A model generated the notes under the pieces. It made no database searches. It was not told the DNA's origin and saw only the letters and a program-made list of their open reading frames with translations. Of a DNA stretch of 48,699 nt, positions 41,912-48,699 are shown piece by piece (the stretch's first letter is position 1; each line of letters starts with the position of its first letter). Origin of the DNA: Cesiribacter andamanensis AMV16 (GTDB lineage: Bacteria; Bacteroidota; Bacteroidia; Cytophagales; Cyclobacteriaceae); NCBI RefSeq assembly GCF_000348925.1, contig NZ_AODQ01000018.1, forward strand, positions 1 through 48,699. Reading direction: 5' to 3'. Made by a program: the position numbers and the translations under genes.

Positions 41912-44900
41912 ATGAAGAACGCTACTTTTTCAAAACTTCCCCATTACCTGCTCGCCCTGCTGCTCTGTTGCCTGAGCACAGGCAACAGCTGGGCCAATGG
42001 CGCCAGGGCAGCCGCTGAAAACAACCAGCCCCCCTCCATTACCCTTTCCGGAGATATAGACCTGCCCCGCTTTGAAATAGGCCAGGAGTATACCATTACA
42101 GTACACGTAACCGATCCGGAAAACGACCTGGTAACCCTGGACCTGCTGGTAGACAGCTGGGACATTGTGCCTGGTCCGGGCATTGGTTTTGTTTGGCTTA
42201 CTAAGGAGGATTTCTCGCCGCAGTTGCCCGTTACCCGCCAGGCCCCCTATACGGTAGATCTTCGCATTACCCCCAAAGACAATCAACATCAGTCCAGCCT
42301 GCTATACGTTACGGCCACCGATGAAGGGGGAAACAGCAGTACAGTAGAGGATCATATTTTCATCTGGCATCCACGAGAATTTCTACTGCCTGCCGATACC
42401 CTTTACATCTCTGCTGGCCAGCAATATTATTTCCACATCCCCGTCCGAAACTGGGATGGCGGTACGACTACAGCTATCAGCAACACCCTGGACTTTATTT
42501 CTCAAGCATATGATGATTTCGGCATGTTGCTCATTACCTCGGATGAGTTTTATATTCCGGAAGAGCAGCACATCGGCATCCATGAGATTCTGCTTACCTA
42601 TCAAGAGTCCAGCACAAGGATACAGGAGACGCTTTACGTGGTGGTACAGCCCGAGTGCAGCATGGTACGCTGGTATCGGGATGCGGATGGCGATGGATGG
42701 GGATCCCGAGCCTTTGAGGCAATCACAACCAGCTGCAATGCACTGGAGGGCTATGTTCGCAACAATGCCGACTGTAACGACTGGGATGCCAGCTTCTACC
42801 CCGGAGTAGGCGACTGCCCGGCAGTGGAGAACCAGGCACCTACCATCTCTTTCCGCCGGGATGGTTGGGGAGCCAATCCTTATTACTATCTGATAGGTGA
42901 GGAAGCTGTTTTCTATCTGGAAGTAAACGATCCCGACCAGGGCGATCGCATAAGCCTGGAGATGGAAAAAACCGCTACAAAACCCCTGTTTGTAGACGCT
43001 ACCTTCTCTCCGGAGCTGCCCCACACCGGCGAAGGCCCCTATACAGTAGAGATCCGCTGGACCCCCACCGCCGCCGAAGGCAATTATGAGCATGTGGTTA
43101 ATGTTACGGCCACCGACCAGCATGGCGCTACCACCGTCTATCATTTATCGCTGGAGCCCTATTTTCCGGCTCAGATCAGCCCGCCTACCGAACCTGTCTA
43201 CGTGGGGGTAGATGAAGTCTTCAGAATCTATGTTCCCTATCTGGACAATGGGGGCGCTTACCAGCAATTTGCCAAAAGCGAAACCCTTGATGTGTACATA
43301 GGTGAAGGCGGCAAGGCCTTTACAGAGGTAGACGAATGGGGCTTTGGCACCTATTGGGTTGATATAGCCAGCTATCAGATACCCAGAACAGAAGATATCG
43401 GAACCCATACGGTAACCCTTGAACTCTGGGATGCCATTCCCGAACGGCCCAACACCATTACGGCCCCCATAACCGTTATTGTAGACCCGGATTGTACCAA
43501 CGAGCTCTGGTACCGCGATGCCGACGGCGATGGCTGGGGAACCGGCGAGCCCATGCACCGGATCTGCAACCAGCTGGAGGGCTTTGCCGATAACAACCTG
43601 GACTGCGATGATACCGATGCGGCCGTATATCCCGGTGCGGGAGACTGTGCGGAAATAAATAGAGATCTGGTCTTTGCTATAGACGGCACTCCGGATCGTA
43701 TGGAAATAGGGCAGGAAAATGTGCTTACCATTACGGCCATCGATCCTGAAGGCCAGGAACTTAGCCTGCGTCTGGTACGGGTGCTGGATACAGATTGGAA
43801 TGAGGTGCCCATGCTGGAAGGGGCCAGCTTTCACCCAAGCCTGCCCATCAGTGGTGAGGGCAGCCTTCGCACCGAGCTACGCTGGACCCCTACCTATAGC
43901 CAGCAGGGATGGCAGGAAATCCATCTGGAGGCTGAAGATGCTGCTGGCAATGTTACCCGCCACGAATTGATCTTGCGGGCCATCACTACGCCTGTGTTCC
44001 ATGCGCCTGACGAGATAACCGTACCTGTCAATACCTTCTTTACAGCCTATATCCCGGTTAGCGGAGGCGCTGGCGGTACGCTCTGGACAGCTGCCCGGCT
44101 GAAGCTCCCCATTGCGGTATCCGAAGCTTCGCCTGGCCTGGAGCTGGTTGGAGAAGTTTCCGACCAATGGCTGGGCACCCATGAGGTTACGCTGGTTGCC
44201 GGTATCGATGGCGATGAGCTAACCACCAAAACCCTGCGCATAACGGTTGTAGAAAGCTGTGAACTGCAGCGCTGGTATCCTGATAGGGACGGAGACGGCT
44301 ATGGCCTGAACCGAAATTACTATTCAATTGACTCCTGCACCCCCATCGAAGGGTATGTGGCAAACAACCAGGACTGTAACGACAGCGATGCCGGCATCCA
44401 CCCCGGCGCTGCCGAGATCCCCGCTGATGGCATTGACAACAACTGCGATGGCGTGGTAGATGAGGAAATGGACTGCAGCAGCATTGCCGGACTGACGGTC
44501 GCCTCCACCTGCTCGGACAATCCCCGCCTGGAGCGGGCCTGGGTGATCTACAACCCCAACCCCTGCCCCATTGAGGTGCGCTATGATTTGCGGCAGTCGG
44601 CTGTAGGGGGAACGCTGATTGCCCAGCCGGGCGAAACCTACTTCCAGACCCCCTTCATCGAGCGCAACATGAACATCATGCAGCTGCACTGGCAGGATGA
44701 GCGGGGCAAAGAGCAGATGTACCGCTACCGCAAACCGCACAACACCGGCCTGAGGATCTTTACCGTCTGCTCGGATGATCCGCAGAAAGAGCTGCTCTGG
44801 CGGGTGCACAACCCCAATCCTTGTCCCTATTATGTAGAGTGGGAGATCCGCGGCAGCAATCAGCGCGGCAGCTACATTGCCCCTCCGGGAGATAGCTACC

Positions 44901-45346
44901 TGACCACCACCACCATCCCCAATGATCCCAACGTGGCGGTACTCATGTACTACAACTACCACAGCAAGAAGCGCTATTCCCGCCAAGCCTCGGCCTACCG
45001 CCAGTGCTCCGGCAAGCAAAACGCTCCGGCCAGCCTAGTGGAGGCAGAAGCCCAGGCTGAGGAAGCACCCCTGGAGCTGGCCACCGAGCTGGCCGTGTAT
45101 CCGGTACCCTTCCGGGATGTCCTGCAGGTTCGCCATGAGGGCATCCGGGCCGATCAGCCCGTGCGGGTAAGCCTGGTATCGCTTGGGGGAACCACCCTGG
45201 AGGTACCTGCCTCGCAGATCCGCCAGTCAGACGGCGCCCTGGAGCTGCACCTGCAGCAACTGCCCCTGGCCGATGGTCTCTACATCCTGCGCCTGGACAT
45301 AGGGGATGAAAAACCCCTCTATCAGCGCGTGATCCGCCAGCAATAG
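41912..45346 (+). CDS. Giant T9SS-secreted repeat protein with MopE-type metal-binding motifs (A)
   Basis: 1144 aa. A signal peptide (1-28) is followed by three units of about 270 residues (37-303, 307-580, 582-855). Each has two beta-sandwich (cadherin/Ig-like) domains, with YTVxxRWTP and PVxVxVxxxF strands, then a Cys-flanked MopE-type motif such as WYRDADGDGWG ... DCDDTDAAVYPGAGDC (254-301, 533-579, 788-852). Two copies of a ~85-residue module with YNPNPCPIEVRYDL and HNPNPCPYYVEWEI follow (856-945, 946-1031). Residues 1055-1144 are a type A T9SS sorting domain (LAVYPVPFRDVLQV ... LADGLYILRLDI ... RVIRQQ). It is thus exported across the outer membrane and probably surface-attached. DxDGDG loops suggest Ca2+ binding. 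Function unknown; a paralogue follows. Confidence 0.88.
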   Translation: MKNATFSKLPHYLLALLLCCLSTGNSWANGARAAAENNQPPSITLSGDIDLPRFEIGQEYTITVHVTDPENDLVTLDLLVDSWDIVPGPGIGFVWLTKEDFSPQLPVTRQAPYTVDLRITPKDNQHQSSLLYVTATDEGGNSSTVEDHIFIWHPREFLLPADTLYISAGQQYYFHIPVRNWDGGTTTAISNTLDFISQAYDDFGMLLITSDEFYIPEEQHIGIHEILLTYQESSTRIQETLYVVVQPECSMVRWYRDADGDGWGSRAFEAITTSCNALEGYVRNNADCNDWDASFYPGVGDCPAVENQAPTISFRRDGWGANPYYYLIGEEAVFYLEVNDPDQGDRISLEMEKTATKPLFVDATFSPELPHTGEGPYTVEIRWTPTAAEGNYEHVVNVTATDQHGATTVYHLSLEPYFPAQISPPTEPVYVGVDEVFRIYVPYLDNGGAYQQFAKSETLDVYIGEGGKAFTEVDEWGFGTYWVDIASYQIPRTEDIGTHTVTLELWDAIPERPNTITAPITVIVDPDCTNELWYRDADGDGWGTGEPMHRICNQLEGFADNNLDCDDTDAAVYPGAGDCAEINRDLVFAIDGTPDRMEIGQENVLTITAIDPEGQELSLRLVRVLDTDWNEVPMLEGASFHPSLPISGEGSLRTELRWTPTYSQQGWQEIHLEAEDAAGNVTRHELILRAITTPVFHAPDEITVPVNTFFTAYIPVSGGAGGTLWTAARLKLPIAVSEASPGLELVGEVSDQWLGTHEVTLVAGIDGDELTTKTLRITVVESCELQRWYPDRDGDGYGLNRNYYSIDSCTPIEGYVANNQDCNDSDAGIHPGAAEIPADGIDNNCDGVVDEEMDCSSIAGLTVASTCSDNPRLERAWVIYNPNPCPIEVRYDLRQSAVGGTLIAQPGETYFQTPFIERNMNIMQLHWQDERGKEQMYRYRKPHNTGLRIFTVCSDDPQKELLWRVHNPNPCPYYVEWEIRGSNQRGSYIAPPGDSYLTTTTIPNDPNVAVLMYYNYHSKKRYSRQASAYRQCSGKQNAPASLVEAEAQAEEAPLELATELAVYPVPFRDVLQVRHEGIRADQPVRVSLVSLGGTTLEVPASQIRQSDGALELHLQQLPLADGLYILRLDIGDEKPLYQRVIRQQ

Positions 45347-45381
45347 GCAGAATTACCCTGTCAATCCGTATCAATCCGTAG

Positions 45382-45413
45382 AAAACCCCGGCCGCTTCTG
45401 GTCGGGGTTTTTT
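45382..45413 (+). terminator. Terminator after giant protein A
   Basis: AAAACCCCG and CGGGGTTTT arms with inner GCC/GGT pairing, followed by more T. It is preceded by a tandem TCAATCCGTA pair (45361-45380). Confidence 0.8.
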
Positions 45414-45551
45414 CTTTGTACCTGTTTAGATAAACGATTTATTTTCAGCACATTATGATACAGGTTATCAATATATTGAGTACCTTCTAACACACATTAC
45501 GTGTATCCCTACTTTTACTTTTTTTCTACCATTGGGATAATTACCGGATGT

Positions 45552-45601
45552 TCCACACCGGGTGCTCCACACCGGGTGCTCCACACTGGGTGCTCCACGC
45601 C
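45552..45601 (+). repeat. 14-bp tandem repeat upstream of giant protein B
   Basis: TCCACACCGGGTGC is repeated three times (45552-45565, 45566-45579, 45580-45593; the third has one change), then a partial TCCACGCC. A 14-bp period is not a multiple of 3, so although an open frame covers it from 45548, it is unlikely to be coding. The rest of the 45414-45754 spacer holds nothing recognisable. Confidence 0.8.
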
Positions 45602-45754
45602 AGATCTCTGTGGAATAGCCATGACGCCATGCTGGTGCCTGCCAGATGCTGTAGCTGTTTGATGCCTTCTCTCACCTGCTCAGTAAGAGCAAAGGGTACT
45701 TTTTACCTCCCATCAGGAGCCACTGTAATACTCCAACTAGTCTATGCGTATCCC

Positions 45755-48364
45755 ATGCCTACCGTTACATTCACCCATCTGCGCAGCTGCACCCTTGTGC
45801 TACTCTACTGCCTTTGGAGCAGCTTTTCCGTAGCCAATCCGAGGCTTGCCGCTACTCCTCCCCCGGGTACCAGCGCTGAAAACAGGCCGCCGCTTATCTC
45901 CATCAGCGGAGATTCCTTAACACTTTATGAGCCTGGTAAGGAATACCTGTTCATCATCGAAGTAAGTGATCCGGACCCGGGCGACTCCTTTACGCTCAGT
46001 CAGCCCTCCTATCATACGCTTGAGGGGGCCCACTTTTCTCCCGCACTGCCCTATACCGGCTCGGGTACGGCTACCATTGAGGTGCGCTGGACGGCTCCGA
46101 ACGGACCCGCCTATGGCTGGCTAACGGCCGAAGATGAAGCAGGGGCGAGCGGCCATGCAGAACTCGATCTCTGGGGTGGGTATCCTCCGCAATTTCACCC
46201 GCCTTCAGAGCCGATCCGCGTGGGCGTAGGCCAGGATTTTTTGTACATGATCGAGCTCACTGCCGATCAGCTGAACCAAACGTACCCCTGCAGCGAAACA
46301 CTGCCCATAAGCTGTGAACGGGGACTTGGGCTGGTACTTTACCCCGATGCCTCTGTACTCACCACAGCCTACCTGGGGCTACATGAAGTACGCTTAACTG
46401 CTGAACACAATAGTGGCCTGGTGGTTGAAGACAAGCTGTATATCCTGGTAGATCCCGACTGTACCAACCAAACCCTTTATCGGGATAAGGACGGAGACGG
46501 CTATGGAGATTCCTCCCTGGTAGCCCTGGCCTGTGCTCCCCTGGAAGGCTATGTGGCTCAGGCTGGCGACTGTGATGATGAGAATCCCGACATCAACCCG
46601 GGAGCTACCGATTATCCCTGGCCCTTCGATGACTATGACTCAGACTGCGATGGCCAGGACCCAGGCTTTGATGCCGATGGCGACGGCGTTAACGATGTGT
46701 GGGACAATTGCCCCAATACCCCCAACCCCGATCAGTACGATCAGGATTTTGACCGCCAGGGAGATGCCTGCGACTGGGACATCGATGGCGATGGCTGGGC
46801 CAATGAGGAGGACTGTGACCCCCATCATGCCGGCATACACCCGGGCGCCGAGGAAATACAGGGCGATGGCCTGGACAACAACTGCAACGGCCTGGTAGAT
46901 GATGAAGAAGCCCTGGCAGAGCCCCAGTTTCACATCAGCGCCTCGGATAATGTAATTTTTGTACCGGGCTCCTCTTACCTGATGCTCCGGCCCGGCCAAG
47001 CCGCCACCATTACCATAACAGTAAGCTCCCTGGACCCCTCCGAACCGCTGGAGCTGCAACTGGTGCAGGTCTACGACCATCACTACCATGAGGTGGATAT
47101 GTTTGAAGGCGCCTACCTGAGCCCTGCGCTACCCCTTAGCGGCACGGGCAGCCTGCAAACCCAGCTGCACTGGACCCCCGGCTGGGAGCAGGAGGGTGAT
47201 CAGGAAATGCAGCTGATGGCCACAGATGGGACGGGCCGCGTTAGCCTCTATACCCTTAGCGTTATTGTGGGTGTACATCCCCGCATTCTTGCCCCGGCCG
47301 AAGTAACAGTCCCCATCGGCCAGTTTGTAGAATTCAACATACCGGTAAGCAGCGGCTTTCGTACCCTCTGGACCAGTGCCAATCTGGGCAGCCTGCCGCT
47401 GATGGGCTTTGAGGCAGGGCCGGGCATCCAGATCTACGGAGAGTTTGGTCCTGAACATATCGGCACCCACCAGATTGAGCTGCTGGCCTGGGACGAAACA
47501 GGCATGGAAGTATCCCAACCAATGCTGATTACTGTGGTAGCCAGCTGCCCGCTGCAGCACTGGTACCCGGACCACGATGCCGATGGCTGGGGCGAAGACC
47601 GGGATGCTATGCTCATTACCTCCTGCACCCCCATAGCAGGCTATGTGGCCAACCGGCAGGACTGCAACGATTATAACGCCGGCATCCACCCCCAAGCCGA
47701 AGAGATTCCCGGCGATGGCCTGGATAATAACTGCAATGGCGAGGTAGACGAGGAAGAAAAGCCTCTCAGCTGCCTAGCAGCCCAACCCCTGAAACTCACC
47801 GCCCTTTGTTCCAATGTAGCCTCCCAGCATACGTGGATGGTCTTCAACCCCAATGCCTGCGCGGTAGAAGTACGCTGGGAAGTACACAAGACCAGCCACG
47901 CCGCAGTTATGATTGCTCCTCCGGGCGAGAGCTACTTTACCACGCCTGTTGGCAGCAATAACAATCAGGTGGTCTTCATTCACTGGCAGGATACCCAAGG
48001 CAAGTGGAAGAAAAAGGGCATGGCCTCCTCCAGCGCTCATTGCGGCAAGCAGGCCAGGGATGGGGGCAAGGGTAAGAACAGCCGCCTGGCAGAAGAGTCC
48101 GAAGGCCTCTCGCTCTACCCTGTCCCCTTCCGGCAGCAGCTCACCGTAATGCATGAAAGCATCAACGGCAAAGCCCCGGCCAGGGTACTGCTCATCAGTC
48201 TGGAGGGCCGCTCGCTGGATGTATCCGCTCAGGTGGTAGCGCAGGGCCAGGGCTACCTGCAGCTCAACCTGCAGGGGGTGCCACTGGCCAATGGCCTCTA
48301 CATCCTGCGGCTGGAAATAGCCGATCAGCCCCCTGTAGTTAAGCGAGTGCTGCGGCAGGAGTAA
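45755..48364 (+). CDS. Giant T9SS-secreted repeat protein with MopE and TSP3 motifs (B)
   Basis: 869 aa from ATG 45755, chosen because the signal peptide (TFTHLRSCTLVLLYCLWSSFSVA) begins there; the frame is open from 45548, through a 14-bp repeat. It is a paralogue of the preceding gene: a first unit (45-285), then two extra calcium-type runs with thrombospondin type 3-like spacing (DADGDGVNDVWDNCPNTPNP, 306-325, ending QGDACD), a second MopE motif (341-383), a second beta-sandwich unit (390-598) and a third MopE motif (600-665). One NPNxC module (FNPNACAVEVRW, 672-765) and a type A T9SS sorting domain (785-869, SLYPVPFRQQLTV ... LANGLYILRLEI ... RVLRQE) close the chain. It is one repeat unit shorter than A. 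Function unknown; probably surface-exposed. Confidence 0.86.
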   Translation: MPTVTFTHLRSCTLVLLYCLWSSFSVANPRLAATPPPGTSAENRPPLISISGDSLTLYEPGKEYLFIIEVSDPDPGDSFTLSQPSYHTLEGAHFSPALPYTGSGTATIEVRWTAPNGPAYGWLTAEDEAGASGHAELDLWGGYPPQFHPPSEPIRVGVGQDFLYMIELTADQLNQTYPCSETLPISCERGLGLVLYPDASVLTTAYLGLHEVRLTAEHNSGLVVEDKLYILVDPDCTNQTLYRDKDGDGYGDSSLVALACAPLEGYVAQAGDCDDENPDINPGATDYPWPFDDYDSDCDGQDPGFDADGDGVNDVWDNCPNTPNPDQYDQDFDRQGDACDWDIDGDGWANEEDCDPHHAGIHPGAEEIQGDGLDNNCNGLVDDEEALAEPQFHISASDNVIFVPGSSYLMLRPGQAATITITVSSLDPSEPLELQLVQVYDHHYHEVDMFEGAYLSPALPLSGTGSLQTQLHWTPGWEQEGDQEMQLMATDGTGRVSLYTLSVIVGVHPRILAPAEVTVPIGQFVEFNIPVSSGFRTLWTSANLGSLPLMGFEAGPGIQIYGEFGPEHIGTHQIELLAWDETGMEVSQPMLITVVASCPLQHWYPDHDADGWGEDRDAMLITSCTPIAGYVANRQDCNDYNAGIHPQAEEIPGDGLDNNCNGEVDEEEKPLSCLAAQPLKLTALCSNVASQHTWMVFNPNACAVEVRWEVHKTSHAAVMIAPPGESYFTTPVGSNNNQVVFIHWQDTQGKWKKKGMASSSAHCGKQARDGGKGKNSRLAEESEGLSLYPVPFRQQLTVMHESINGKAPARVLLISLEGRSLDVSAQVVAQGQGYLQLNLQGVPLANGLYILRLEIADQPPVVKRVLRQE

Positions 48365-48390
48365 GGTCGGGCAGGTTGTGCGCGCATAAG

Positions 48391-48416
48391 AGGCCCCGGT
48401 TTTTTAACCGGGGCCT
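48391..48416 (+). terminator. Stem-loop after giant protein B
   Basis: AGGCCCCGGTT - TTTT - AACCGGGGCCT, a perfect 11-bp stem 27 bp after the stop. The tail has only two T, so termination strength is uncertain. Confidence 0.6.
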
Positions 48417-48699
48417 TCCGCACAGCCCACAAGTCGGCTAAGCAGCTGATTATCACAGGAAATAATCCATACATTTCCCTGCTTTTTAAAACCCTCTTAC
48501 CTGGCCTATGTTACTTCTGTACGATACGTGCTCTTTGTTATGAAAACTCGGGCACCTCATGCTGCCTTCTTTGAGACCCTGGACCAATGCTGTATGCTGT
48601 TAGACCCAACATCCGAGTCTCCCTGCTTTCTGAAGCGGCCGCAGCTCCACCGGTGCCCCTGCGCCCCCGTCGTTCTTCGCCTTGCCGGGTGAAGAAAAC
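48417..48699. other. Window end with no supported gene
   Basis: No recognised gene, RNA or repeat. A 50-codon frame (48540-48692) is open but does not look like protein. The next gene is probably beyond the window. Confidence 0.5.

Noticed and set aside
45548-45754. Upstream start for giant protein B
   Set aside because: The extension translates a 14-bp tandem repeat out of phase with codons and delays the signal peptide to residue 70.
48540-48692. 50-codon open frame at the right end
   Set aside because: Cys/Pro-rich translation without domain or signal features, no start signal, and similar chance frames occur throughout this GC-rich DNA.
1-48699. Defence island, toxin-antitoxin pair, prophage or transposon
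   Set aside because: All coding regions fit housekeeping, envelope or secreted-protein families; no transposase, nuclease/methylase pair, phage structural gene or small toxin/antitoxin pair was seen.

Overview
This 48.7 kb window is chromosomal DNA of a high-GC member of the Bacteroidota, most likely Cytophagales. The evidence is: two secreted proteins ending in type A type-IX-secretion (T9SS) sorting domains; promoter-like sites of the Bacteroidota class (TTTG, about 20 bp, TANNTTTG) instead of sigma70 boxes; almost no Shine-Dalgarno sequences except a perfect one before a bS21 (rpsU) gene; BamA with twin Skp/OmpH chaperones; and DUF6089 outer-membrane proteins. No rRNA, tRNA, CRISPR array, phage gene or transposase was seen. 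Most of the window is housekeeping sequence with very good coding density.

Layout. 0.3-7.1 kb (+): a membrane-anchored MutS-like ATPase, anmK (peptidoglycan recycling), a Glu/Leu dehydrogenase, an NhaD-type Na+/H+ antiporter and an endonuclease III-like glycosylase. 7.1-7.8 kb: an AT-rich stretch with a small secreted orphan. 7.9-20.1 kb (-): a long envelope-biogenesis block running from YqeY, CvpA, an anthranilate/aminodeoxychorismate synthase glutaminase, an alpha/beta hydrolase, a CBS protein, NAD kinase and two DUF6089 proteins into uppS-bamA-ompH-ompH; then, after a terminator, an LD-carboxypeptidase and a small beta-barrel protein. 20.2-24.2 kb (+): pdxJ, a hydrolase, an RsmI-like methyltransferase and metK, with a small DUF2905-type membrane protein on the opposite strand. 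24.4-27.6 kb (-): hpf, a Xer-type recombinase, TWO adjacent rpsU paralogues with different control regions, and an acyl-CoA dehydrogenase. 27.8-32.2 kb (+): a four-gene nucleotide-sugar operon (ugd, UDP-xylose synthase, galE, rfbB) with overlapping genes. 32.4-40.2 kb (+): an SRPBCC protein, pterin dehydratase, rsmI, lnt, an inositol-phosphatase family protein, a YdeI-like protein, a frameshifted fatty acid desaturase and an M19 dipeptidase. 40.2-41.4 kb (-): a GNAT-like protein. 41.9-48.4 kb (+): two giant paralogous T9SS-secreted proteins made of beta-sandwich and MopE-type metal-binding repeats.

The points most worth following are: (1) the tandem bS21 paralogues, one with a perfect anti-SD match and its own promoter, the other without an SD and preceded by a palindrome; (2) spacers bracketed by purine-rich and complementary pyrimidine-rich tracts that begin directly at stop codons; (3) a desaturase split by a one-base homopolymer difference exactly before its first histidine box; (4) a cysteine-flanked 'NPNxC' module in the giant secreted proteins that I cannot assign to a named family. 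I found no clear new defence or mobile system. All functional calls come from reading the sequence; no database search was run.
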